Positions 26,866 through 35,980 of a stretch of DNA of 64,000 bases are shown here, one piece after another. Source of the stretch: Tateyamaria pelophila (GTDB lineage: Bacteria; Pseudomonadota; Alphaproteobacteria; Rhodobacterales; Rhodobacteraceae); the NCBI RefSeq assembly GCF_019966495.1, contig NZ_JAIMIA010000015.1:1-64000 (forward strand), in the 5' to 3' direction. Below the pieces are notes generated by a model that worked only from the letters and a program-made list of their open reading frames with translations, ran no database searches and had not been told where the DNA came from. Numbering within the stretch: the first letter of the stretch is position 1; every line of letters starts with the position of its first letter. A program made the translations under genes and the position numbers.

Positions 26866-26958
26866 GAAGACACCGAATTCGCTGACGCACCCCATTGCCG
26901 GGTTTGCCTGAACTGTCTATCCTGATTTACAACTTATACCCTGAACAAGGTGGCCCAT

Positions 26959-28095
26959 ATGTCGCTGAACCACATTCGTCCGTGGCGCAATATCTACCGC
27001 CGGGAAAGCCGCCAGATCATGGTGGGCAACGTGCCCGTGGGCGGCGATGCTCCGATCACGGTCCAGACCATGACCAACACTTTGACCACAGATGCCAAGG
27101 CGACGATCGAACAGATTCAGGCCGCAGCAGAGGCCGGGGCCGACATCGTGCGCGTCTCTGTCCCGGACGAAGGATCGTCCAAAGCCCTCAAGGAAATCGT
27201 GCGCGAAAGCCCGGTGCCATTGGTGGCCGACATCCATTTTCACTATAAACGCGGGATCGAAGCCGCCGAAGCAGGCGCCGCCTGTCTGCGCATCAATCCG
27301 GGCAATATCGGCAGCGAGGCGCGTGTCAAAGAGGTCATCAAGGCGGCGCGGGACAACAACTGTTCGATCCGGATTGGCGTGAACGCGGGCAGCCTCGAAA
27401 AGCACCTGCTTGACAAATACGGCGAGCCGACACCGGATGCGATGGTGGAAAGCGGCCTCGATCACATCAAGATCCTGCAAGACAACGACTTTCACGAGTT
27501 CAAGATCAGCTGCAAGGCGTCCGATGTGTTCATGGCCGCAGCCGCCTATCAACAGCTTGCCGAAGCAACCGACGCGCCCATTCACCTCGGGATCACCGAG
27601 GCCGGCGGCCTGACTTCCGGCACCATCAAGTCCGCCATAGGGCTGGGCCAGCTTTTGTGGATGGGGATCGGCGATACCATCCGCGTGTCGCTCTCGGCCG
27701 ACCCGGTCGAAGAGGTCAAGGTTGGTTATGAAATCCTGAAATCTCTGGGCTTGCGCCACCGCGGTGTGAACATCATCTCATGCCCGTCTTGCGCGCGTCA
27801 GGGCTTTAACGTGATCAAGACCGTCGAGACGTTGGAAGACCGTCTGGCCCATATCAAAACCCCGATGAGCCTGAGCATCATTGGTTGTGTGGTAAACGGA
27901 CCGGGCGAGGCGCTGATGACTGATGTCGGCTTTACCGGCGGCGGCAACGGGTCCGGCATGGTCTATCTGGCGGGCAAGCAAAGCCACAAACTCGACAATG
28001 ACGCGATGGTCGAGCACATCGTTGAACAGGTTGAAAAGAAGGCCGCCGAATTGGATGCCATTGCGCTCGCGGAAGCGTCGCAAGCGGCAGAGTAG
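26959..28095 (+). CDS. ispG: 4-hydroxy-3-methylbut-2-enyl diphosphate synthase (flavodoxin type)
   Basis: 378 residues; converts MEcPP to HMBPP, the penultimate step of the non-mevalonate isoprenoid pathway, in the cytoplasm with a 4Fe-4S cluster. N-terminal barrel: [54 protein letters not shown]. Cluster cysteines are in [11 protein letters not shown] and [16 protein letters not shown] 26959 is preceded by AAGGTGG; an in-frame GTG at 26950 is less likely. Confidence 0.97.
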   Translation: MSLNHIRPWRNIYRRESRQIMVGNVPVGGDAPITVQTMTNTLTTDAKATIEQIQAAAEAGADIVRVSVPDEGSSKALKEIVRESPVPLVADIHFHYKRGIEAAEAGAACLRINPGNIGSEARVKEVIKAARDNNCSIRIGVNAGSLEKHLLDKYGEPTPDAMVESGLDHIKILQDNDFHEFKISCKASDVFMAAAAYQQLAEATDAPIHLGITEAGGLTSGTIKSAIGLGQLLWMGIGDTIRVSLSADPVEEVKVGYEILKSLGLRHRGVNIISCPSCARQGFNVIKTVETLEDRLAHIKTPMSLSIIGCVVNGPGEALMTDVGFTGGGNGSGMVYLAGKQSHKLDNDAMVEHIVEQVEKKAAELDAIALAEASQAAE

Positions 28096-28102
28096 ATCCC
28101 GC

Positions 28103-28444
28103 GTGTACGTTTCTGTCACTGGGTTACGCGTGCGACGGTTGTTGTACCAACCGCTGTTCTGGCGCCACGCTGTCCCGTCAATGGCGGCTGCCAAAGGCGC
28201 ACCGGGCAATATCATGGCGGACGGCCGCACGGTTGACGGCGTGCATCATACGTTGAGCGCGTGGGAGGCGAAGTCCGATATGCTGGCCTATCTGCGTTCG
28301 CCTCGCCATGCGCGGGCTATGCGGCGATTTCCGGGCTTTGCGACCGGACGTGTTTATGGGTTCGAGGCGGACGCAGTGCCCGATTGGGACACTGCGCTCG
28401 CATCATACCATGAACGTGGGCGTGATGTGTATCGGGGCCGTTAA
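28103..28444 (+). CDS. Conserved hypothetical protein, possibly a dimeric alpha/beta-barrel (monooxygenase-like) fold
   Basis: 113 residues from a GTG start 7 bp after ispG. The sequence has YVSVTGLRVRR, WRHAVPSMAAAKGAPGNIMA, DGVHHTLSAWEAKSDMLAYL and RRFPGFATGRVYGFEA, a layout of two beta-alpha-beta units seen in spheroidene-monooxygenase-like or antibiotic-biosynthesis-monooxygenase-like ferredoxin-fold proteins. That assignment is by pattern only and function is unknown. The likely coupling to ispG is suggestive, because both could serve isoprenoid/carotenoid chemistry. The stop overlaps the convergent DsbA-like gene by 4 bp. Confidence 0.7.
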   Translation: MYVSVTGLRVRRLLYQPLFWRHAVPSMAAAKGAPGNIMADGRTVDGVHHTLSAWEAKSDMLAYLRSPRHARAMRRFPGFATGRVYGFEADAVPDWDTALASYHERGRDVYRGR

Positions 28445-29184
28445 CCGCGCTTTTCATCAACCAGGGCTTGCATCTGATCATAAGGCAGATAGCCGCGCAA
28501 AAGCTCATCCTGCATCACAAATGTCGGCGTGCCGGTGATTTTCAAACGCTGCGCCAGTGCGCGGGTGGCGGCGATCTCCTGAGTGACCTCGGGGCTGTCC
28601 ATCTGCGCTTCTATCGCGTCTGCATCGAGGCCGAAGGTCGAGGCCAGACGACGCAGATTGCGGATGTTCACCTCTCCGTCCAGCGTCATCAACGCGTCCG
28701 CAATCCCTTTATAGGCTTCGGAACCCGCGACTTGCTTGGTCGCAATGGCAAAACGCGACGCCAGCAGAGACTGCTCGCCCAGTATCGGAAATTCCTTGAC
28801 GATCAGGCGGATATTTCCGTCTGTTTCCAGAAGCTTCGCCACTTCTCCATGGGCCCGTTTGCAATATCCGCAGCGGTAATCGAGGAACTCGACCAGCGTG
28901 ATATCGCCATCCGGATTGCCGCCGACAAAGCTGAACCCATCGTCAAAGATTTCGTCTGCGTTGTCCGTGACCAGAGATTCATCCGCCTGCACCTGCGCTT
29001 GTTGCTGGCGTTGCTCCAGCACGGCAACCGCTTCCATGATCACTTCGGGATTGTCCATCAGGTAGGAGCGGACTTCATCTCGGAAAATCGACCGTTCTTC
29101 GTCGGACATTTCGGTCAGGTCCAGCGCCATCGCGGGCAGTGCAATGCCGCACGCAAGAATAAGGGCAGTCAGTTTGCGAAACAT
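28441..29184 (-). CDS. DsbA family thiol-disulfide oxidoreductase (periplasmic)
   Basis: 247 residues. Start at 29184 gives a Sec signal peptide (MFRKLTALILACGIALPAMA) with GGAG upstream. After a helical N-terminal region with a QRQQQAQVQADES stretch comes the thioredoxin fold: VEFLDYRCGYCKRAHGEV (CGYC active site) and the cis-Pro loop ITGTPTFVMQDELL. It probably acts as a periplasmic oxidase or isomerase of disulfides, in the Com1-like/BdbD-like group. Monocistronic, convergent with the gene at 28103. Confidence 0.9.
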   Translation of the reverse strand: MFRKLTALILACGIALPAMALDLTEMSDEERSIFRDEVRSYLMDNPEVIMEAVAVLEQRQQQAQVQADESLVTDNADEIFDDGFSFVGGNPDGDITLVEFLDYRCGYCKRAHGEVAKLLETDGNIRLIVKEFPILGEQSLLASRFAIATKQVAGSEAYKGIADALMTLDGEVNIRNLRRLASTFGLDADAIEAQMDSPEVTQEIAATRALAQRLKITGTPTFVMQDELLRGYLPYDQMQALVDEKRG

Positions 29185-29422
29185 TTGGTATCTCCGGTTC
29201 TTGTGTTTTACGGCGTGTTTAAAGGCAATGACCATATCTGTCGTGCGTTGCCAAGGCCCTGCGCTTTGCCGCAAAGGGACCCTTTGCACGTTTTTGGTCA
29301 AGCGCCGCGTGCTTCTGAAACGTCACCGCTCGCGCAGGCCGAGCCTGTGTCAGCATGACGAAGAGGATTGACGACAGAAGTGTCAGCGTATGAAAGACCA
29401 TCAATCGATCATAGGAGAACCC

Positions 29423-30565
29423 ATGCGAACCTCAAGCCGCAGCAACGTTGATCCCTTTATTGTGATGGATGTCATGGAAGCCGCCCGCGCAGCGGAAGCC
29501 GCGGGTCGCCATATCATCCACATGGAGGTGGGTCAGCCAGGCACCGGTGCACCCAAAGCGGCCACTCAAGCCTTGAGCGCGGCGATGGCGGACGGCCCAT
29601 TGGGGTATACCGTCGCCCTCGGTCTTCCCGCGCTGCGCGCCCGCATCGCGCGGCTTTACGGCGAGTGGTACGATCTGGATCTGAACCCGGAGCGGGTTGT
29701 GGTCACCTCTGGTGCCTCGGGCGGATTCCTGTTGGCGTTCAATGCGCTTTTTGATAGCGGCGACCGGGTGGGCATCGGCGCACCGGGCTATCCGAGCTAC
29801 CGGCAGATTCTGCGTGCTCTTGGATTTCAGCCGGTTGATTTGCCCACGTCGGACAAGAACCGTTTGCAGCCTGTACCCGATAACTTTGCTGACCTCGATC
29901 TGGCGGGGCTTCTGGTGGCGTCGCCTGCCAACCCCAGCGGCACGATGCTGAACCTGCCCGCAATGCGCGCGTTGGTCGAGGCGACCCAAGGGGCAGGGGC
30001 CAGCTTTATCAGCGACGAGATTTATCACGGCATCGAATATGAGGCCAAGGCGGTCTCGGCGCTTGAGGTCAGCGACGATGTCTATGTGATCAACTCCTTT
30101 TCCAAGTATTTTTCCATGACCGGCTGGCGCGTTGGCTGGATGGTCGTGCCCGAAGAACATGTGCGCGTTGTCGAACGGATTGCCCAGAACATGTTCATCT
30201 GCCCCTCTCATGCCAGTCAAGTCGTGGCACTGGCAGCGATGGACGCCACGCCGGAGCTTGAGGCGAATATGGACGTTTACCGCGCCAACCGCGCCTTGAT
30301 GCTGGAGGGGTTGCCACGGGCGGGCTTTGACCGGATCGCGCCACCGGATGGCGCGTTTTATGTTTATGCGGATGTGTCGGACCTGACCGATGACAGCCGC
30401 GCCTTTGCAGCAGAAATCCTTGAAAAGGCAGGTGTGGCCGTTACGCCGGGACTTGATTTCGATCCGGTGCGCGGGCACCGGACCTTGCGGTTTTCCTACG
30501 CGCGCAGCACCGAAGACATTGCCGAGGGCTTGCAGCGCCTCACCGATTTCATGGCGGCGCGCTGA
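29423..30565 (+). CDS. PLP-dependent aminotransferase, class I/II
   Basis: 380 residues. HIIHMEVGQPGTGAPKAATQ start, GPLGYTVALGLPALR, VTSGASGGFLLAFNALFDSG, ASPANPSGTML (Asn), SDEIYHGIEY (Asp, Tyr), and PLP lysine in NSFSKYFSMTGWRVGW. C-terminal Arg in HRTLRFSYARS binds the carboxylate. Subgroup Ib-gamma-like enzymes act on aspartate, alanine or branched/aromatic amino acids; the substrate is not determinable. ATG 29423 chosen for its AGGAG; the frame from 29390 has none. Confidence 0.9.
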   Translation: MRTSSRSNVDPFIVMDVMEAARAAEAAGRHIIHMEVGQPGTGAPKAATQALSAAMADGPLGYTVALGLPALRARIARLYGEWYDLDLNPERVVVTSGASGGFLLAFNALFDSGDRVGIGAPGYPSYRQILRALGFQPVDLPTSDKNRLQPVPDNFADLDLAGLLVASPANPSGTMLNLPAMRALVEATQGAGASFISDEIYHGIEYEAKAVSALEVSDDVYVINSFSKYFSMTGWRVGWMVVPEEHVRVVERIAQNMFICPSHASQVVALAAMDATPELEANMDVYRANRALMLEGLPRAGFDRIAPPDGAFYVYADVSDLTDDSRAFAAEILEKAGVAVTPGLDFDPVRGHRTLRFSYARSTEDIAEGLQRLTDFMAAR

Positions 30566-30648
30566 CACAGATTTTAGGTCCTCGCAGTGCTGCAAGGGAT
30601 TCCCGCCCCCGCCGCGATGGCCTATGCTGTGCAAAAAAGGGCAGGGCG

Positions 30649-31857
30649 ATGCGGGCGATCTTTCTTGGACTGATGATATGGTGGACCGCGATGGCGGCGG
30701 CCGCCCAGGATCTGTCGGGTCTGGCGCGCGTCATTCCGGACGAGAGCCGCATTGCCGACGGCTGGTTCGGTGGTGCCACGCTGGAGTTGTCGCTGAGCCA
30801 GGGTGTGCCATACCGCGTATTCACGTTGGATGACCCGGCACGGCTGGTCGTCGACTTTCGCGAAGTGGATTTCAGCGGTGTCACGGCTGACGCGCTGCTG
30901 CCTGATCCGGGCCGCATCACGGAGGTCCGTTTCGGGGCGTTCAAACCGGGTTGGTCGCGCCTTGTCGCAGACCTGAGCGCGCCGATGTTGCCGGACCAGA
31001 TCGGGATGCCGGTGGACACGACAAATGGTCGCGCGATGCTGAGTATCGTCTTGAAGGACGCAAGTGCAGAGGCGTTTGCCGCCCGCGCGATCCCGCCCGG
31101 TGATCCGGGGTGGGGAACGTCCGCCGCCGCCCCGCCGCCCGCACCCGTCGAAGACAGGTTTGTGGTGGTCATTGATCCGGGGCATGGCGGTGTGGATCCG
31201 GGCGCGGAACGGGGCAGCACCAACGAAAAGAACCTGATGCTGGATGTCGGATTAGCCCTGCGCGATGCGTTGCGCCGCACCGGTGAGGTGGACGTGGTCA
31301 TGACGCGCGACCGGGATGAATTCGTATCCTTGCCGGGACGGGTGGCGCTGGCCCATCAGGTGCAGGCGGACATGTTCATATCATTGCATGCAGATTCGCT
31401 GAGCCAGGGGCAGGCGCGTGGGGCCACGGTGTATACGTTGTCTGATGATGCAAGTGACGCAGCCTCGGCGCAATTGGCCGAACAGCATGACCGCTCCGAT
31501 ATCCTTGCAGGCGTCGATCTGAGCGGAACAGACGACGAAGTGGCCAGCGTGTTGATGGACCTTGCGCGCACGGAAACGCAGCCCCGGTCGGACACTCTGG
31601 CGTCGGCGCTGATCGCGGAAATGGATGCCGCAGGCGGGCCAATGAACCGCAGGCCCAAGCGCGAAGCCGCGTTTTCCGTACTGAAAAGCGCCGATATTCC
31701 TTCGGTTCTGGTCGAGGTCGGGTTTTTGTCCGATGCGCGCGATCTGGCGAATTTACGCGATCCTGTCTGGCGGGCTGTGATGGTCGAGGCGCTGGCGGCA
31801 GGGATCTTGCGCTGGCGCGATGAGGATCTGGCCACACGCCCGCTGGTGCGCCGGTAA
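30649..31857 (+). CDS. N-acetylmuramoyl-L-alanine amidase, AmiC type
   Basis: 402 residues with a signal peptide (RAIFLGLMIWWTAMAAAAQ). An AMIN domain follows (about 40-125; VPYRVFTLDDPARLVVDFRE) for targeting to septal wall. The Amidase_3 catalytic domain is at ~165-390: VVIDPGHGGVDPGAERG (His, zinc), TNEKNLMLDVGLAL (Glu), FISLHADSLSQ (His), and SVLVEVGFLSDARD (catalytic Glu). It cleaves the amide between MurNAc and the stem peptide during cell separation. The adjacent PBP1A gene (100 bp downstream) supports a cell-wall unit. Confidence 0.93.
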   Translation: MRAIFLGLMIWWTAMAAAAQDLSGLARVIPDESRIADGWFGGATLELSLSQGVPYRVFTLDDPARLVVDFREVDFSGVTADALLPDPGRITEVRFGAFKPGWSRLVADLSAPMLPDQIGMPVDTTNGRAMLSIVLKDASAEAFAARAIPPGDPGWGTSAAAPPPAPVEDRFVVVIDPGHGGVDPGAERGSTNEKNLMLDVGLALRDALRRTGEVDVVMTRDRDEFVSLPGRVALAHQVQADMFISLHADSLSQGQARGATVYTLSDDASDAASAQLAEQHDRSDILAGVDLSGTDDEVASVLMDLARTETQPRSDTLASALIAEMDAAGGPMNRRPKREAAFSVLKSADIPSVLVEVGFLSDARDLANLRDPVWRAVMVEALAAGILRWRDEDLATRPLVRR

Positions 31858-31956
31858 CGTCTGCGAGATCACGCCGAGCAGGGGTTTTGACGGCCCTCGT
31901 TGCGTGGCGTATATGTGATGGGCAAAACAACCGAGTTTATACAGGTACGAGTGGGC

Positions 31957-34467
31957 ATGTTCCGGTTTATCTTATCCTTCTTTGGCGGGATTTTCACGAT
32001 GGTCACGATGAGCATCGCTATGGTCGCCTTGTCCATCGGCGCGGTGCTGTGGGTCTATGGCCGCGATCTGCCCAGCCACGAATCGCTGGCGCAGTACCAA
32101 CCCGCCACCATCAGCCGTATCTATTCCGGCGAGGGACAGATCATCGACGAATTTGCTCAGGAACGTCGCCTGTTCGCGCCCGCCGATACGATCCCCAACA
32201 TGGTCAAAGAGGCGTTTATCAGCGCCGAGGACAAGAATTTTTACACCCACGAAGGTTACGACCTGCGCGGTATCGCGGCGGCTGGTTTCGATGCGGTGAA
32301 ATCACGGGGGCAGGACGTGCGCGGGGCCTCGACGATCACCCAGCAGGTGATGAAGAACTTTTTGCTGTCCGGCGATCGGCAGGCAGAGCGCAAGATCAAG
32401 GAGATCATTCTGGCCGCCCGTGTCGAGGAGGCGCTGAGCAAGGAAAAGATCCTCGAACTCTATATGAACGAGATTTTTCTGGGCCAGAACTCCTATGGTG
32501 TGGCGGCGGCCAGCCAGACCTATTTCAACAAGACCCTGGATGAACTGGCACCGCATGAGGCCGCCTTTCTGGCCTCCTTGCCCAAAGCACCGTCCGACTA
32601 TCATCCGGTACGCCGCAAGGATCGATTGTTGGCCCGCCGTAATTTCGTGCTCAAGGAGATGATGGAAAACGGTTATCTCGATCAGGATACTTATCAGACC
32701 GAACTCAACATGCCGCTGCGCTCTGTACAGAACGGCGATTTCGACAGCTTTCGCGGTGAATTACCGCCGCGGGATTACTTCACCGACGAGATTCGCCGCC
32801 AGTTGAGCGAAGATTTTGGCGAGGGCGAATTTTTTACCGGCGGCTACACCGTGCGCGCCACGATCGACGCCGAAATGCAGCCCATAGCCGCCCGCGCTTT
32901 GCGTCGGCAGCTGGAAGCCTATGACCGAAATCAGGGGATTTGGCGCGGGACCGGCAAGAAGCTGAAAGCGGAACAGCTTGAGAACTGGCAAGAGGCTTTG
33001 GCGGGCGTTACGGTCGCGCGGGATATCGATCTGGAAGGACTATGGCGGCCTGCGGTCGTTCTCGAAGTGGGGGGCGATCAATTGCGCCTCGGAATCGAGG
33101 ACTGGAGTGACACCGAGGCCACTCCGTTGGTGCCGCGTGATGACATCAGTTGGGCCAGGGGCAGCTTTGCCGACAATTTTGAAGTTGGTGACGTTGTCCA
33201 TGTGCGCGCCATGACGTCCGACAGCGATGGATCTTTCATTCGCTGGACCTTGCGGCAGGTGCCCCGCGTTCAGGGTGCTTTTGTCGCGATGGATGTGGAT
33301 ACCGGTCGCGTGATCGCCATGCAGGGCGGGTTCAGCTATCAACACTCTGTTTTCAACCGGGCCACACAGGCCAAGCGACAGCCGGGATCATCGTTCAAGC
33401 CGTTTGTGTATGCCGCAGCACTGGACAGCGGCTATTCGCCCGCGACAATCGTCGTGGACGCGCCGATCGAGATCAACACGCCGCAGGGCCTGTGGCGGCC
33501 GCGCAATTATTCCAACAAGTTCTATGGTCCGACGCCTTTGCGCACGGGCATCGAGCAATCTCGGAACCTGATGACAATCCGCCTCGCGCAAGAGATCGGT
33601 ATGGATGTCGTAGCCGACTATGCCGAGCGCTTTGGTGTTTATGATGATATGGGCCGGTTCCTCGCCAACTCGCTGGGCTCAGAAGAAACGACGCTCTATC
33701 AGATGGTATCGGCCTATGCGATGTTCGCCAACGGCGGCGAGCGTGTCGAGCCGACTTTGGTGGACCGGGTGCAAGACCGCTTTGGCCGCACCGTCTATCG
33801 CCATGACCAGCGCACCTGCACCGATTGCACCCAACTTGTCAGTCTCGATTCAGGCTTTGGTCCGCGTATTGTGTCCAATCGCGAACAAATTATGGACCCG
33901 ATTACGGCTTATCAGCTGACGTCCATGATGGAGGGTGTTGTGCAACGCGGAACTGCGGCGCGCACCGTGAACCTGCCGGTTCCGATCGCGGGTAAAACGG
34001 GCACGACCAATGAGGCGAAGGACGTGTGGTTTATCGGATTTTCCAGCAATATCGCGGCGGGCTGCTACATTGGCTACGACCAGCCACGCCCTATGGGCAG
34101 AGGTGCGACGGGGGGCGGTATGTGTGGCCCGGTCTTTACCGAGTTCATGGAAGAGGCCGTGGGCAAGTTTGGCGGCGGAGACTTTGCAGTGCCTCCGGGC
34201 GGACGTTTCATCAAGATCGACCGTTTTACCGGTGCGCGACTTGGGGATGATGCATCCGGCGACACCGTAGTGGCCGAGTATTTTCGGGACGGCGAAGAGC
34301 CAGTCTTTGGCGTGATGTTCGATGGTGGCTTTGCGATGGGGGCGGACCTGCCGCTTTTTGAAGAGGCGAATGTCTCGGGGCGTCAGGTGACCACGTCGAC
34401 CGGCAAAAAGGCGGTTGTCGGCCCCAAGGCGAATTTCGGGACACTGAGTTCGGGTGGCTTGTATTGA
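31957..34467 (+). CDS. mrcA: Penicillin-binding protein 1A (bifunctional transglycosylase/transpeptidase)
   Basis: 836 residues. Short cytoplasmic tail and one anchor (FILSFFGGIFTMVTMSIAMV). Glycosyltransferase domain 51: FISAEDKNFYTHEGYD (catalytic Glu), GASTITQQVMKNFLLSGD, KILELYMNEIFLGQNSYG. An OB-like insert follows (DISWARGSFADNFEVGD), then the transpeptidase: RQPGSSFKPFVYAAALD (SxxK), SRNLMTIRLAQ (SxN), AGKTGTTNEAKDVWF (KTG). Builds and crosslinks murein in the periplasm. The ATG at 31957 matches the usual start of homologs; earlier in-frame ATGs (31900, 31918) are possible. Confidence 0.95.
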   Translation: MFRFILSFFGGIFTMVTMSIAMVALSIGAVLWVYGRDLPSHESLAQYQPATISRIYSGEGQIIDEFAQERRLFAPADTIPNMVKEAFISAEDKNFYTHEGYDLRGIAAAGFDAVKSRGQDVRGASTITQQVMKNFLLSGDRQAERKIKEIILAARVEEALSKEKILELYMNEIFLGQNSYGVAAASQTYFNKTLDELAPHEAAFLASLPKAPSDYHPVRRKDRLLARRNFVLKEMMENGYLDQDTYQTELNMPLRSVQNGDFDSFRGELPPRDYFTDEIRRQLSEDFGEGEFFTGGYTVRATIDAEMQPIAARALRRQLEAYDRNQGIWRGTGKKLKAEQLENWQEALAGVTVARDIDLEGLWRPAVVLEVGGDQLRLGIEDWSDTEATPLVPRDDISWARGSFADNFEVGDVVHVRAMTSDSDGSFIRWTLRQVPRVQGAFVAMDVDTGRVIAMQGGFSYQHSVFNRATQAKRQPGSSFKPFVYAAALDSGYSPATIVVDAPIEINTPQGLWRPRNYSNKFYGPTPLRTGIEQSRNLMTIRLAQEIGMDVVADYAERFGVYDDMGRFLANSLGSEETTLYQMVSAYAMFANGGERVEPTLVDRVQDRFGRTVYRHDQRTCTDCTQLVSLDSGFGPRIVSNREQIMDPITAYQLTSMMEGVVQRGTAARTVNLPVPIAGKTGTTNEAKDVWFIGFSSNIAAGCYIGYDQPRPMGRGATGGGMCGPVFTEFMEEAVGKFGGGDFAVPPGGRFIKIDRFTGARLGDDASGDTVVAEYFRDGEEPVFGVMFDGGFAMGADLPLFEEANVSGRQVTTSTGKKAVVGPKANFGTLSSGGLY

Positions 34468-34475
34468 CGACGTAC

Positions 34476-34513
34476 GGCGCTGTTTCCGGCCCTCATGGGC
34501 CCGGAAAGGCGCC
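34476..34513 (+). terminator. Long imperfect hairpin after the PBP1A gene
   Basis: GGCGC-tg-TTTCCGG-CCC, loop tcat, GGG-c-CCGGAAA-gg-CGCC. It has no T run, so it may act as a processing or 3'-end structure. The TTTCCGG/CCGGAAA core resembles the 48-bp repeat family at 19733 and 41656. Confidence 0.4.
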
Positions 34514-34689
34514 CCGCCCGCCGTCCCGTTCCGTGCCGCCTCCTGTCTTTGGGCTTGCATTCTTGCGGTAGCGGACCGATTTAGTCGCGCGAGCTTGTTC
34601 GCCGTGAACACCTGCGTGGCAGGGTCCCTTGAAGCGGGTGGGGGGCTGGTTTATCACCTCTATTCCAACCCTCGAGAGGCCGGATTGTC

Positions 34690-35814
34690 ATGCGCGCAGA
34701 AATTCAGAACATCGTGGCGGAGATTGAAAAATCCATAGCGCTGTTGGCCCAGCGTCTGGATGTCGAAACCGCGTCGCATCGCCTTGAAGAATTCAACGCC
34801 CGGGTGGAGGATCCCAACCTTTGGGATGATCCGACCGCGGCGCAACAGTTGATGCGGGATCGCCAGATGCTGGTCGATGCGATGGACACCCATGCACGCA
34901 TCAAAAGCGAGTTGGCGGACAATGTCGAGTTGATCGAGTTGGGTGAGATGGAAGAGGACGTCGAAGTGGTGACTGAAGCCGAAGAGGCACTGAAAACCCT
35001 CGCTGTCACCGCAGCCCAAAAAGAGCTTGAAGCCTTGTTGGATGGCGAGGCGGATGGCAATGACACCTTTCTTGAGATCAATTCAGGTGCCGGCGGGACG
35101 GAAAGCTGCGACTGGGCCGCGATGCTGGCGCGCATGTATGTGCGGTGGGCCGAGAAAAAGGGATACAAGGTCGAGTTGCAATCCGAGAGTGCGGGTGAAG
35201 AGGCGGGCATCAAATCCGCCACCTACAAGATCAGTGGTCCGAATGCCTATGGCTGGATGAAATCGGAATCCGGTGTGCACCGCCTTGTTCGGATCAGCCC
35301 CTTTGACAGTGCTGCCAAGCGCCACACGTCCTTTACCTCTGTCGGGGTCTATCCGGTTGTGGACGACAATATCGAGATTGAGGTGAACCCTGCGGATATC
35401 CGCATCGACACGTACCGTTCCTCCGGTGCGGGTGGTCAGCACGTCAACACCACGGATTCGGCCGTGCGCATCACCCATGCGCCCACAGGGATCGTGGTGA
35501 CCAGTTCGGAAAAATCGCAACACCAGAACCGTGATATTGCGATGAAGGCGTTGAAGTCCCGCCTGTATCAAATGGAGTTGGATCGTCGCAATGCGGCCGT
35601 CAACGAGATGCATGAAAACAAGGGCGATGCGGGCTGGGGCAATCAGATCCGGTCTTATGTGTTGCAGCCCTACCAGATGGTAAAGGATCTGCGGACCAAT
35701 TATGAGACATCCGATACCAAAGGTGTCTTGGACGGAGATCTGGACGGGTTGATGGCGGCCACGCTGGCCATGGATGTGAGCGGCAAGAGCCGTGCGGACG
35801 CGCAGGCGAGCTAA
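34690..35814 (+). CDS. prfB: Peptide chain release factor 2
   Basis: 374 residues. Recognises UGA and UAA: the tripeptide anticodon SPF sits at 203-205 ([16 protein letters not shown]) and the catalytic GGQ at 248-250 ([14 protein letters not shown]). Unlike in many bacteria, the frame is continuous, with no in-frame UGA around codon 25, so the classical programmed frameshift is absent here. Own transcript after the PBP1A hairpin. Confidence 0.97.
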   Translation: MRAEIQNIVAEIEKSIALLAQRLDVETASHRLEEFNARVEDPNLWDDPTAAQQLMRDRQMLVDAMDTHARIKSELADNVELIELGEMEEDVEVVTEAEEALKTLAVTAAQKELEALLDGEADGNDTFLEINSGAGGTESCDWAAMLARMYVRWAEKKGYKVELQSESAGEEAGIKSATYKISGPNAYGWMKSESGVHRLVRISPFDSAAKRHTSFTSVGVYPVVDDNIEIEVNPADIRIDTYRSSGAGGQHVNTTDSAVRITHAPTGIVVTSSEKSQHQNRDIAMKALKSRLYQMELDRRNAAVNEMHENKGDAGWGNQIRSYVLQPYQMVKDLRTNYETSDTKGVLDGDLDGLMAATLAMDVSGKSRADAQAS

Positions 35815-35866
35815 ACGTTTCAGGCTGTTGGTTGCTTGATCCGCATGCGGTTCGCGTTCTGAAACC

Positions 35867-35925
35867 GGGCAGGGGGCCAGCCCCCCGTCCTGCGGACGTC
35901 CCCCGGGATTTTTTGGAACAGAGAA
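35867..35925 (+). repeat. CCCCGGGATTTT repeat, copy 3
   Basis: AGGGGGC-cag-CCCCCC hairpin, an extra GTCCTGCGGAC hairpin, then GTCCCCCGGGATTTTTTGGA and ACAGAGAA. It starts about 50 bp after the prfB stop and precedes the amidase gene. Confidence 0.7.
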
Positions 35926-35980
35926 GACACTGGTTCGAAAATCGCTTGCGCCGCGTTCCCGGATTGCGTTCAGTTCGGCC

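Noticed and set aside
34690-34900. Programmed frameshift in prfB
   Set aside because: The reading frame is continuous from the ATG with no in-frame UGA near codon 25, so no frameshift is needed.
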